A stretch of DNA of 64,000 nt from CALKXV01 sp965228905 (lineage in GTDB: Bacteria; Pseudomonadota; Alphaproteobacteria; Rhodobacterales; Rhodobacteraceae), in assembly GCA_965228905.1 (NCBI GenBank), contig CBDDII010000002.1:310001-374000 (forward strand), given 5' to 3'. The number at the start of each line of letters is the position of its first letter. Within the stretch, counting starts at the first letter, position 1. The notes beneath the pieces were generated by a model. That model had not been told where the DNA came from. It did not search any database and worked only from the letters and a program-made list of their open reading frames with translations. This document shows, piece by piece, positions 16,967-24,887 of the stretch. The position numbers were made by a program, and so were the translations under genes.

Positions 16967-18258
16967 CCCCGATCACCGCAGGCGTCGTCGGCATTTGCGC
17001 GATGTTCCTTTGCATCGCCTTCGGAATGCCCATCGGTTTTGCCATGGGGCTGGTCGGTGCCGTGGGCTTTGGCTTGCTCATCAGTTTTCATGCCGCGGTT
17101 ATCAAGGTTGGCGTCATCGCTTTCGACCTTGCCACGAATTATGCCATCGGCACGGTGCCCTTGTTCCTGTTCATGGCGCATATCCTTTTCGCTAGCGGAA
17201 TCGGACAGGACCTTTACGATTTCGCGGCGCGGATGCTGGGCCACAAAAGGGGCGGATTGGCCATGGCGACGGTCGGCGCCTCGGCGGGCTTTGCCTCAGT
17301 CAATGCGTCGTCGCTTGCGACCACCGCCACCATGGGCCTTGTCGCGCTTCCCGAGATGCGCCGCTACGGTTATTCCTTGTCGCTTGCCTCGGGGTCGGTT
17401 GCGGCAGGTGGCACCATCGGTTCGCTGATCCCGCCATCGGGCATGTTCATAATCTACGGCATCCTCACCGAAACCTCGATTGGCGACATGTTTGCAGCCG
17501 GGATCATTCCCGGCGTGCTTCTGGCGCTGTTCTACATGGCAGTTATCGCCATCCGTTGTCGGATCAACCCCGAGGCCGGGCCGGCTGGCCCTCGCTTTGG
17601 CTGGCCGGATCGTCTTGAGGGGCTAAAGCGTACCGGCGACGTGATTGTGCTGTTTATCTTCGTGATGGGCGGCATCATCTGGGGCTGGTTCACACCGACC
17701 GAGGCCGGTGCCATGGGTGCTTTCGGCGCATTGGTCATCGCCGGATTTCGCGGCAAGCTGAGTGTCGAGGCTATACGAAAGGCCGTCTACGACACGTTGC
17801 GGACCACGGGCATGATTTTCGGTATCCTTTTCGGAGCCCTTGTCTTCAACGCTTTCGTGACCGTCACGACGATACCGTTGAACCTTGTCGGATGGGTCAG
17901 TTCGGTCAACCTGTCGCCGCTGGCGGTGCTGCTGATCATTCTGGCGCTTTATCTTTTCCTGGGAATGATCCTTGACGCCTCGGCCATGATGACCCTGACC
18001 GTGCCGCTGTTCTTTCCGCTGGTGACCGGGCTTGGCTATGACGCCGTGCTGTTCGGTGTTCTGGTCGTTCGCATGACCGAGATCGCGCTGATTACGCCTC
18101 CCGTCGGGATGAACGTCTATATTCTGAGTGGTGTCGCAAGGGACATTCCGCTGACGACGATTTTCAGGGGTACTGCACCTTTCGTGCTTGCCGACATAGT
18201 GCACGTCGCGCTTTTGCTGGCGGTTCCGGCGCTGGTCCTGTGGTTGCCATCCTTGTAG
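16963..18258 (+). CDS. TRAP transporter large membrane subunit, DctM family
   Basis: A 431-residue integral membrane protein, normal for the 12-helix DctM subunit that carries out sodium-coupled substrate import. Family landmarks are GMPIGFAMGLVGAVGFG near the start, NASSLATTATMG, GGTIGSLIPPSG and the C-terminal TEIALITPPVGMNVYILSG. The ATG at 16963 overlaps DctQ by ATGA. It ends the first catabolic operon and is followed by a large hairpin. Confidence 0.92.
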   Translation: MTPITAGVVGICAMFLCIAFGMPIGFAMGLVGAVGFGLLISFHAAVIKVGVIAFDLATNYAIGTVPLFLFMAHILFASGIGQDLYDFAARMLGHKRGGLAMATVGASAGFASVNASSLATTATMGLVALPEMRRYGYSLSLASGSVAAGGTIGSLIPPSGMFIIYGILTETSIGDMFAAGIIPGVLLALFYMAVIAIRCRINPEAGPAGPRFGWPDRLEGLKRTGDVIVLFIFVMGGIIWGWFTPTEAGAMGAFGALVIAGFRGKLSVEAIRKAVYDTLRTTGMIFGILFGALVFNAFVTVTTIPLNLVGWVSSVNLSPLAVLLIILALYLFLGMILDASAMMTLTVPLFFPLVTGLGYDAVLFGVLVVRMTEIALITPPVGMNVYILSGVARDIPLTTIFRGTAPFVLADIVHVALLLAVPALVLWLPSL

Positions 18259-18311
18259 CCGGGGGCGGCGCGGGCCGCAGACAACCTCAGGCTTGTCCGG
18301 CGCGCCCCCGG
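18259..18311. terminator. Bidirectional hairpin between convergent genes
   Basis: CCGGGGGCG (18259-18267) pairs with CGCCCCCGG (18303-18311), and an inner GACAA/TTGTC stem closes on an 8-base loop. It lies between two convergent stop codons, as expected for a shared terminator, though no T-run is present. Confidence 0.5.
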
Positions 18312-18318
18312 AATCGCA

Positions 18319-18639
18319 TCAGTTGGCCAGACCGCCCGCGTCGCGAATACGCTTGATCAACTCCAGCGCCTTGGCCGGGTCCACCTCATAGGCTTCGCGG
18401 ATCAGTCCGACGCCTTCGACCAGTTTGCGCGTTTCTGGGTCGAGATAATCCACGCTTCGCGTTGGTGGCACGTTGCGATTGTCGGCTAGCGCTTTCAGTC
18501 GGGCGCAGAACTGGGCGTTCAAATAGGGGTTCGGCACTTCCAGCGCTTCACATCCCGTTTCTTGTGCCGACACCATTGCAGGAGCGACGGAAAAAAGAGT
18601 GACCGAAGCCGTCAGGCCGAGAAAACCTATAAGTTTCAT
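18319..18639 (-). CDS. Small exported protein of unknown function
   Basis: A 106-residue protein with a clear Sec signal peptide (MKLIGFLGLTASVTLF, cleavage near VSA-QET, residues 25-26). The mature part is short and mostly helical. It has two cysteines, in QETGCEALE and NAQFCARLK, that may form a disulfide, and charged helices ending in ALELIKRIRDAGG. I do not recognise a family. It is transcribed away from the Tad-like cluster, sharing its 144-base upstream region, and may or may not be linked to it. Confidence 0.7.
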   Translation of the reverse strand: MKLIGFLGLTASVTLFSVAPAMVSAQETGCEALEVPNPYLNAQFCARLKALADNRNVPPTRSVDYLDPETRKLVEGVGLIREAYEVDPAKALELIKRIRDAGGLAN

Positions 18640-18783
18640 GGATTAATCCCCCATGCAGTTGATGCGCCGCGGCAAGGATAAGCCAAAATTCCGATATTTG
18701 GGAAGGTTTCGTATGAAATACTGGACAAGCCCGATTGTTACAAAGCAAGGTATAACCGTCTGAAACCAACGGGGAGGTTTCAT

Positions 18784-18918
18784 ATGTCCAGTATGGAATA
18801 CCTGCTGACGATGGGTGTAGTCATCGTGGCATTTGTCGGAACAGCCTTTTTATTGATGCGTGCATTGGTGGCATCACACGAGATCGAGGCTTTATTCTTC
18901 ACGTTGCCGTTCGGATGA
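18784..18918 (+). CDS. Leaderless Flp-like small membrane protein (pilin-like 1)
   Basis: A 44-residue protein preceded by an excellent GGGGAGG site. It starts MSSMEYLL, so Glu-5 and Tyr-6 stand just where mature Flp pilins have them, followed by a hydrophobic helix (residues 6-30). Canonical Flp prepilins carry a basic leader ending in Gly; here the initiator Met takes the place of the leader. It overlaps the CpaF-type ATPase gene by ATGA. Four more proteins of the same plan follow. It is probably a pilin or pseudopilin subunit of the Tad-like machine. Confidence 0.7.
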   Translation: MSSMEYLLTMGVVIVAFVGTAFLLMRALVASHEIEALFFTLPFG

Positions 18919-19985
18919 GTGCAGGCCCTTCGCTCGCTGCATACGAGGCTCTTATCAAGCATCTGCTGGGGCCTTTGGAAAAGTACTACAGCGATCCAGC
19001 AGTTTCCGAGATCATGATCAACGGTCCCGACGATGTTTTCATCGACGGGGCCAATGGCATGGAAAAAAGCGAGGTCGGCATGAAAAGTGCCGCCGCGCTT
19101 CGTGGTTTGGCGCGGGTGATCCTGCAATATTCCGGCAAGCGGCTGGACGAACACGAGTTGTCCCTGGAAGCACGGCTGCCCAACAAGTCGCGGGTTCATA
19201 TCGTGCAGGATCCGGCCAGCCGGGCCGGAATCAGCATTGCCATCCGCCAATTTCGCCCGGTTCCATTGACCGAACAGAACCTGATTGATGGCGGTTCCCT
19301 GTCGGAAGACGCGCTGGAGTATCTGCGCAGCCAGGTGCTGGCTCATCGCAATCTCATTGTTTCGGGCGGTACGGGTACCGGCAAGACGACGCTTTTGGGT
19401 GTCTTGTCTCGCATGATGGACCCGCGCGAACGTATTATCACCATCGAGGACGTCGCCGAGCTTGATCTTGGCCTGCCGCATGTTGTGTCACTTGAAGCTC
19501 AGATGCCCGATGCGAAGGGGCGCGGCGGGATCGACATTCGTGAATTGTTCCGCGCCACGCTCAGAATGCGCCCGGATCGCGTGATCGTCGGGGAGTGCCG
19601 GGGCGGCGAGGCACTGGACATGATCCAGGCGATGAACTCGGGTCATGCGGGATCGTTGTCGACCGTTCATGCCGATGATCCTGCGCGCGCCATGTCGCGA
19701 CTTGAAACACTTTGCCTGATGTCGGATGTCGAGGTCCCGCTTGTCGCCGTTCGGCGCCAACTGGTCGAGGCGATTGACCTCGTGGTGCAGGTGGAAAGAC
19801 GGCAGAGCAAGCGCCGTATCACAGAGATTTCAGAGATTATCAAAGAGAACAACGAGGTGGGGCCATATCTGACCCGACCGATTTTCAAGCGCGCCAGCGA
19901 AGATATCGAAGCACCACTTGTCCGGGCCGATGTCAATGATGCCGCAGAAACAGCTTTGTCGCACGAAATACGACAATCGCACTGA
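18915..19985 (+). CDS. CpaF/VirB11-type secretion ATPase (first of two)
   Basis: A 356-residue member of the secretion/pilus assembly ATPase family. The N-terminal domain contains the typical DPAVSEIMINGPDDVFID segment (about residues 27-44). Walker A SGGTGTGKTT is at residues 150-159, the Asp box ITIEDVAEL follows, Walker B lies in RPDRVIVGECRGGE, and the His box is STVHADDPARAMSRLETL. All catalytic elements are present. It forms a cytoplasmic hexamer that powers pilin or substrate movement across the inner membrane. A second ATPase (24884-26827) is encoded 5 kb downstream. This copy lies among the small pilin-like genes, which suggests a dedicated role with them. Confidence 0.9.
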   Translation: MSAGPSLAAYEALIKHLLGPLEKYYSDPAVSEIMINGPDDVFIDGANGMEKSEVGMKSAAALRGLARVILQYSGKRLDEHELSLEARLPNKSRVHIVQDPASRAGISIAIRQFRPVPLTEQNLIDGGSLSEDALEYLRSQVLAHRNLIVSGGTGTGKTTLLGVLSRMMDPRERIITIEDVAELDLGLPHVVSLEAQMPDAKGRGGIDIRELFRATLRMRPDRVIVGECRGGEALDMIQAMNSGHAGSLSTVHADDPARAMSRLETLCLMSDVEVPLVAVRRQLVEAIDLVVQVERRQSKRRITEISEIIKENNEVGPYLTRPIFKRASEDIEAPLVRADVNDAAETALSHEIRQSH

Positions 19986-20051
19986 GGCCGCGTCGACGTG
20001 CTATCACATTAATGCGGACAGGAAATCCGCACCTGGAAACGGAGACGAACA

Positions 20052-20171
20052 ATGTCGCTAGAATATCTGCTCCTCTTTGGCCTCGGACTGGCGGTCGCCA
20101 CCGCGCTGGCCTTCATGGGATCCGACATCGTCGAGTTCGTAGTCGACCAAGTCCGGGCTCTGATTAACTGA
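20052..20171 (+). CDS. Leaderless Flp-like small membrane protein (pilin-like 2)
   Basis: A 39-residue protein starting MSLEYLLLFG. The Glu-Tyr pair typical of Flp pilins is at residues 4-5, followed by a hydrophobic helix to about residue 24 and an amphipathic tail. GGAGACGAACA precedes the ATG. A weak TGCGGA/TCCGCA hairpin (20013-20031) lies between the ATPase gene and this one. Confidence 0.65.
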   Translation: MSLEYLLLFGLGLAVATALAFMGSDIVEFVVDQVRALIN

Positions 20172-20202
20172 AACTCACACACTTTAAAAAAGGAAGACAA
20201 TC

Positions 20203-20358
20203 ATGACACTCGAAAAGCTTCTTATCTTCGGTTTCGCTCTCGCCGCTCTTTTCGCGATCACCACGGTTGGCATCACGATGATGGAAACCCGCGCCGAACA
20301 GGGTCAGGAATTGACCGACGAAACCAACAGCCTGAAAGACTCCGGCGGCAACTTCTAA
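20203..20358 (+). CDS. Leaderless Flp-like small membrane protein (pilin-like 3)
   Basis: A 51-residue protein starting MTLEKLLIFGFA, with a hydrophobic helix to about residue 26 and a polar acidic tail ending GGNF. The first 12 residues are identical to those of the protein at 20643-20792, which shows a tandem duplication. An AAGGAAG site precedes the ATG. It has no prepilin leader. Confidence 0.65.
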   Translation: MTLEKLLIFGFALAALFAITTVGITMMETRAEQGQELTDETNSLKDSGGNF

Positions 20359-20433
20359 TGCCGGTTCGTCAACGGGGGCCAGAACATGGGTGTTAGGGGG
20401 CTCGTCGGACGAGATGCGGAAAAGAAGGCAAGG

Positions 20434-20586
20434 ATGATTTCTCTGGAACTCCTTCTTGTCTTCGGGCTGGCGATCTGTGGCCTTGTGGGGGTTGCAATCC
20501 TGGGTGTGCAGATCACCAGCGAACAGGGCGAAGAAGCCCAGTCATTTGAGAACCAACTCGGCGATCTGGCCGGACCGTCTTTTTAG
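20434..20586 (+). CDS. Flp-like small membrane protein (pilin-like 4)
   Basis: Fifty residues starting MISLELLLVFG, in line with its siblings, with a hydrophobic helix to about residue 26 and a Glu/Gln-rich tail ending in Phe. The reading frame is open upstream to an ATG at 20386, which would add a basic 16-residue extension (RGLVGRDAEKKAR). That could be a leader, but it lacks the Gly that prepilin peptidases need before the cut. The start at 20434 is preferred by comparison with the siblings and because AGAAGG lies 5 bases upstream. Confidence 0.6.
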   Translation: MISLELLLVFGLAICGLVGVAILGVQITSEQGEEAQSFENQLGDLAGPSF

Positions 20587-20642
20587 AAAAAAGCGCCAGC
20601 CAGACCGCCAATTCCGAAACAACCTTGTGAGGAGGACAAGCA

Positions 20643-20792
20643 ATGACACTGGAAAAACTCTTGATCTTCGGTTTCGCGATTGCCCTCGTCACGGCTTTGA
20701 CCGTCGCCGCGACACGCATGGTCGACGATCAGAAAGAGCCCTACACGGGCTACAAGGACGAACTGACCAACATCGTGGAGCAAGCAAAATGA
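20643..20792 (+). CDS. Leaderless Flp-like small membrane protein (pilin-like 5)
   Basis: A 49-residue protein starting MTLEKLLIFGFA, a near copy of pilin-like 3 at the N-terminus, with a hydrophobic helix to about residue 24 and a charged tail. GAGGAGG precedes the ATG. Its stop overlaps the start of the TadE-like gene (ATGA), which ties the small proteins to the assembly genes in one transcript. Confidence 0.65.
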   Translation: MTLEKLLIFGFAIALVTALTVAATRMVDDQKEPYTGYKDELTNIVEQAK

Positions 20793-21424
20793 TCCGCAAG
20801 CTTGGACATTTCCTTCGGGATGAACAGGCTTCGATCACAATGGAAGCCGTGCTTTCGCTTCCGATCCTTCTTATCCTGTTCAGCGCAGTGAACCAGACGT
20901 TGCTGCTTGCGCAAAACAGGGTCTACCTGGAACAGGCGGCCTATGTCGCCGCGAGAAGCGCGATCGTTCACATGTGCCCGCCCTTCAGCTTTGGCGAGTT
21001 GCTGCAGTCGCCCATCGGCGCGATCAACAACACCAACTGCCAGGACAATCCCAAAAAGTGGGACGATGCGGCGCGATGGGCGCTGGTCTCGGCCTCGCCC
21101 TCGTCGGCATTTGCAACGGATCGGAAGGCCTGTCCCTCGATTCCCGCAGCCGAACGCCTTGTCGAGGCGACGTCGCTGCCCGAAAAACTGAACGACGCGA
21201 TGCTGAACCGCATTTGCTATGCCTACGAACCCGAGAACGTGAAGGTCGAGGTCGAATGGGTGACCGGTCTTGCGACCATCGTCGGCGTCACGCGTCCGCC
21301 GATGCGCGCGACCGTGACGTTCCGCTATCCGCTGACCACGCCTTTCCGCCGCTTCATCCATGACGGCAAGCGCGGAGACGGTACGTATTGGCGCGAAGGT
21401 AGCGCCACGGTGACGCTGCTATGA
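20789..21424 (+). CDS. TadE-like pseudopilin
   Basis: A 211-residue protein with a short cytoplasmic N-terminus (RDEQASITMEAVLSLP, about residues 10-25) and one membrane helix carrying the Glu in its N-terminal part, then AAYVAARSAIVH and a periplasmic domain of about 150 residues with several cysteines. This is the TadE/TadF plan: pseudopilins that sit at the base of or cap Flp pili. The ATG overlaps the last small pilin-like gene, and its stop overlaps the TadG-like gene (ATGA). The assignment rests on the N-terminal motif; the periplasmic part is not recognised. Confidence 0.8.
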   Translation: MIRKLGHFLRDEQASITMEAVLSLPILLILFSAVNQTLLLAQNRVYLEQAAYVAARSAIVHMCPPFSFGELLQSPIGAINNTNCQDNPKKWDDAARWALVSASPSSAFATDRKACPSIPAAERLVEATSLPEKLNDAMLNRICYAYEPENVKVEVEWVTGLATIVGVTRPPMRATVTFRYPLTTPFRRFIHDGKRGDGTYWREGSATVTLL

Positions 21425-22893
21425 GTGGTCTTTTTCATAAGGTGCTTGGTCGCCGTCGTCGCGGGGCCGTTGCGATGCTCGCCGTCGCCACGATGTTGCC
21501 GCTGACCGGCATGATGGCCGCCAGCATCAACTCGGGTCAGATGATCGAAGATCGCCGCCGGGTCCAGGACGCCTCGGACGCCCTGTCGCGGATGCATGGC
21601 ACCTGGACGGCGCGGTCGATGAACCTTTTGTCGATGAACAGCGTTTCGACAACCCAGCTTCTGACCGTCGCGCTTGGTTCTGAATCCTTGATGGGCACGC
21701 TTGTCGAACAACAGCTCGCCGTTGCCGCCGCCCTTGGCCATATCGCGTCGCACGCTGCGCGCGAATGCCAGTCGCGTTTTCCCTATGATCCCTGGCCGGC
21801 TATTTGCGCGCCCTGGCACGCGGCCGTTGCCGTGCCTGCGGGCATCGCCGAGGTGCGCCTGATCAGCATCTGGACAAAGTACGATCCGGATCACGGTATC
21901 AAGGTCGCCCGCAAGGGACTGGAGGCGATGGAACAGATGAACCGCGCGATTATCGAACGGTTCCCCCGCTCGATGAACGAGATCGGCAATGAATACGCCG
22001 ACGTTCTGGACATCGACGCGTTTCATTTCACCGAGCCATGTGAGGGCAACCTTTCCAAGAACTGCGAGAACGGGCGCACTGAAGACGGCATGTCGTTGCC
22101 GATCAAGAAGGGCAGCATTCAGGCCCGGATCGAGCGTTGCACCTTCATGATGACCGGCATGACGCTGAAAGGCACCACGTTCTACACCCGTGGTTTCCCA
22201 ATCGGCCGTGGCCCGATGCGCTATGGCGGTTCTTCCGGCGAGCCTGTGCTGAAGCCATTTATTAACGAGGAAACCGGCGTCGGAGAGATGCTGCACGACT
22301 TCAAGGATTTCTACGACAGCAACTGGAGTGATCTGCCGCGTTACTGGTTCTCGGGGTTCACCGATCATCCGTCCTGGGCCAACCTTCAGTTGGAGCAGGA
22401 AGAGGACGGCCCGAACAGCTTTACTCGCCGCTATGATGCCAAGTATGCGACCATCTGTGCGCTGGAAACGCAGAACATCCCGAACGTCTGGGGCTTTCTG
22501 CCCGTGCTCGAAGCACCCATTCCAACGTCGTGGGAGTTGATCGACGTCCCGATCCTTGGCGCACCGGTCACAGAACCCAAGGCGATGCCGGACGCTTTCA
22601 AAATCCTTGCCTTCGCCTCGCGCGACAAGAGCCAGCGCCTGGGCGATTCAATCTTCGCCAACCGCGACGAAGCCCACGTCGGTTATTCGCAAAGCGGTGT
22701 CTACAACCCTGACGGCGCAAGTCTCTATTCCCAGAACTGGCGGCAGCGGATGATGGAAGCCGACCGGATGGACAAGCCGACGACCCTGGCCAACCATCTG
22801 CGTAACAAGGCAGACCAGGACTTCGACGACCTGATCGAGATGCTGGAACAGATTGGAAATGCCTCGGGGTGGGAGCGTATCCATGCGCATTGA
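21421..22893 (+). CDS. TadG-like membrane-anchored periplasmic protein
   Basis: A 490-residue protein with a basic N-terminus (GRRRRGAVAML) and one membrane helix (about residues 14-34), followed by QMIEDRRRVQDASDALS. That sequence matches the start of Flp pilus-assembly TadE/G-like proteins. The long remainder is periplasmic, with scattered Cys pairs and aromatic-rich segments, and has no von Willebrand A metal site that I can see, unlike classical TadG. It lies between two TadE-like genes and overlaps both. Confidence 0.72.
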   Translation: MSGLFHKVLGRRRRGAVAMLAVATMLPLTGMMAASINSGQMIEDRRRVQDASDALSRMHGTWTARSMNLLSMNSVSTTQLLTVALGSESLMGTLVEQQLAVAAALGHIASHAARECQSRFPYDPWPAICAPWHAAVAVPAGIAEVRLISIWTKYDPDHGIKVARKGLEAMEQMNRAIIERFPRSMNEIGNEYADVLDIDAFHFTEPCEGNLSKNCENGRTEDGMSLPIKKGSIQARIERCTFMMTGMTLKGTTFYTRGFPIGRGPMRYGGSSGEPVLKPFINEETGVGEMLHDFKDFYDSNWSDLPRYWFSGFTDHPSWANLQLEQEEDGPNSFTRRYDAKYATICALETQNIPNVWGFLPVLEAPIPTSWELIDVPILGAPVTEPKAMPDAFKILAFASRDKSQRLGDSIFANRDEAHVGYSQSGVYNPDGASLYSQNWRQRMMEADRMDKPTTLANHLRNKADQDFDDLIEMLEQIGNASGWERIHAH

Positions 22894-23485
22894 TCTCGAC
22901 AAAAGACGCCGGGGTTCTCTGGGCATGGAAGCGCTGATGATCCTGCCGTTCGCGATTATCATGATCCTCTTGGGCCGGTTCATCTTTGAAAGCGCCATGA
23001 CCCGTCACGAGGTCGCCGTGCATGTTCGCGGCTCCGCCGTGGCCGCTGCGGCGGCCGAGACGATCGTGAACTGCCGACACGAATCTTCGTTCATCGAACG
23101 CAACGACGTCGAAAAATCCAAACTGGTCGGTTGCCTGCCCCGCGATGGCGAACGCGGCTTGCAGCAGGAAAAGAAGATCATGCGCGCGATGGAAGACAGT
23201 GCTTCGGCCTGGCGGCAGATCATGCGCGACATTCGCGGCGAGGGCCCGTTCAACGATTACCGTTCTGCCGGTGCCGGATCGACCGCGTTCAAGGATCCGG
23301 AGTTTCTGGAAAACAAGGGAACGGTTCACAACTTTTCCCAACACATGGTGACCACGGACGAGGTGTTCGATCACGGTGGCAAGCCGTGGGATCCGGCGCA
23401 TGATCCTGTTGTGTGGGACGAATTGCGCAAGAAGGGTTCCTATCGTCTGTTCCCGCGCCTGTTCCCTTCGAGGAGCGGTCAATGA
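22883..23485 (+). CDS. Second TadE-like pseudopilin
   Basis: A 200-residue protein starting with a basic segment DKRRRGSLGMEALMILP (about residues 6-22) that runs into a membrane helix with the conserved Glu. This is the TadE/F hallmark. The periplasmic part has Cys residues around NCRHESS and VGCLPRDGE that could form a disulfide. The ATG at 22883 lies inside the end of the TadG-like gene (11-base overlap), and its stop overlaps the next gene by 4 bases. It probably pairs with the TadE-like protein at 20789-21424. Confidence 0.78.
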   Translation: MRIDLDKRRRGSLGMEALMILPFAIIMILLGRFIFESAMTRHEVAVHVRGSAVAAAAAETIVNCRHESSFIERNDVEKSKLVGCLPRDGERGLQQEKKIMRAMEDSASAWRQIMRDIRGEGPFNDYRSAGAGSTAFKDPEFLENKGTVHNFSQHMVTTDEVFDHGGKPWDPAHDPVVWDELRKKGSYRLFPRLFPSRSGQ

Positions 23486-24180
23486 TCCGGGCGCTTTTCA
23501 TGATCGCCGCCCTGTTCTGGGCGGCTCAGGCCCCGGCGCAAACAGCCATCGGCGACGACCAGGTGGTGCGGATTACTTCGGCTGAAGTTGCTGAAACCCC
23601 CGATAAACTTGCGCGGCGGCTTGGCCGGATGTTGCCGGAAGTGAACGCCCCGATTCCTGCGGGCGAGGGGACGTTCGCCCTGTCCTTTGTCGGTTCTCAT
23701 CCGCCCCGGCAGTTTTCGGATTTCCTGAAAGAGAACTTCCCGGACATTCGTGACGCGGCCTTCCGACCGGGCGTTCCGACGAATGTCAGCCTGATGATCA
23801 CGACGGGATCCCCGGGTTCGAATGTGCAGCTTGTTCTTGTGATGCCCAAGACGCATGGCATCCAGGACGAAGCCGAACGTGCACACAAAGCCATCTTTGG
23901 ACAGCCCTTCCCGCAATCCGCCGAGATCTACGTGAGCCAGGCGGCTTCTACGGACACACCCAGTAACATCGTCATTGGCCTATCGCAGGATCGAGGCACG
24001 GCGACGGAAACCTACGCGACATGGCTTGAAGAAGAAGGCTTTGAAGTGGATCGTTCAGACAGGGATGGCAATGCGCTTGTCATCGCACATCGTGAGGGCC
24101 TGTTTGCAAACCTGTTTTTTCTAGATGACCCTGACCGCGTCGGCGGTTCGATCATGGTCCTGCAGCATTTGGAGGAATAA
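23482..24180 (+). CDS. Exported protein of unknown function within the Tad-like operon
   Basis: A 232-residue protein with a Sec signal peptide (MIRALFMIAALFWAAQAPAQ, cleavage after residue 20). The mature protein has no recognisable domain. It contains two similar alpha/beta-looking halves with SNVQLVLVMPK and PSNIVIGLSQD segments, which may be a repeat. It is translationally coupled on both sides (ATGA upstream, TAATG downstream). By position it may be a periplasmic or outer-membrane pilot component, but this is only a guess. Confidence 0.6.
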   Translation: MIRALFMIAALFWAAQAPAQTAIGDDQVVRITSAEVAETPDKLARRLGRMLPEVNAPIPAGEGTFALSFVGSHPPRQFSDFLKENFPDIRDAAFRPGVPTNVSLMITTGSPGSNVQLVLVMPKTHGIQDEAERAHKAIFGQPFPQSAEIYVSQAASTDTPSNIVIGLSQDRGTATETYATWLEEEGFEVDRSDRDGNALVIAHREGLFANLFFLDDPDRVGGSIMVLQHLEE

Positions 24181-24887
24181 TGCGGAACATAGTCTATATC
24201 CTTGCCGCTCTATTCTCGTTCGCGGCCGCCTTCTATTATTACCAGGAAGTCGACAGCAAAACCGAAGCCGTCGCAAAGCTGCGGCTCAAGACCGAGGACG
24301 GGTTGGTCATCGAGGAAGGCACGCTGATCGACCAGGATTTCATGGACGATTTCGTCGTCCGCCAGATGATCCCCGCGACGTTGGCGGAAGAATTCGTCTG
24401 GGCCATTCCCGACACGCCGACAGACCGGCAGAACCTGATCAATCAGACTTTCACCCGTGACGTGGCCGGCGGCAGCTTCCTTGAAAGAACGCAGTTCTTC
24501 GTCGCACCGGAAAGTGCCTTTTCGCTTCGGATCGAACCCGGAAACCGCGCCTTTCCCGTGCGCGTCAGTTCCGGTACGGCAGTGGAAAATTTCATCGTGC
24601 CGGGATCGCGCGTAGACGTGTTGGGCACTTATGACGAAGGGCAGGGGGCCAGCGTGACACGGCCCATCCTGCAAAACGTCGAGGTCATGGCGGTCGGAGA
24701 ATTTTCGTCGGCTGCCGAGTATCGCCGGGCCGAACAGCCGAACTTCACGACGGTAACGCTTCAGGCACCGTCGGCGGATGTGTTGAGGTTCCTTGCCGAG
24801 ATCGAGTTGACGACGGGCGATCCGGTGCTGACCCTGCTGAACCCCTGCGAGGATCCGGCGGCCTGCGTCGGAGACAGAACGCAATGA
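24180..24887 (+). CDS. CpaB/RcpC-like pilus assembly protein
   Basis: A 235-residue protein with an N-terminal membrane anchor (residues 4-20) and a periplasmic domain containing FPVRVSSGTAVENFIVPGSRVDV (the CpaB/RcpC SAF-type motif; residues about 122-144) and PILQNVEVMAVG. CpaB normally sits in the periplasm next to the secretin and helps its assembly. No secretin gene is found here, so its partner is unclear. It is shorter than most CpaB proteins, which are about 270-300 residues. Its start shares one base with the preceding stop, and its stop overlaps the FHA-ATPase gene. Confidence 0.8.
   Translation: MRNIVYILAALFSFAAAFYYYQEVDSKTEAVAKLRLKTEDGLVIEEGTLIDQDFMDDFVVRQMIPATLAEEFVWAIPDTPTDRQNLINQTFTRDVAGGSFLERTQFFVAPESAFSLRIEPGNRAFPVRVSSGTAVENFIVPGSRVDVLGTYDEGQGASVTRPILQNVEVMAVGEFSSAAEYRRAEQPNFTTVTLQAPSADVLRFLAEIELTTGDPVLTLLNPCEDPAACVGDRTQ

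Noticed and set aside
18640..18783. Sigma-70 promoter of the Tad-like operon
   Set aside because: TATAAC at 18751-18756 is a fair -10 box, but no -35 box stands at 16-18 bases, so no promoter is annotated.
20386..20433. N-terminal extension of pilin-like 4 as a prepilin leader
   Set aside because: The basic stretch lacks the Gly (or a fitting Ala) before a residue pattern that would place Glu at +5; the siblings start at the equivalent of 20434.
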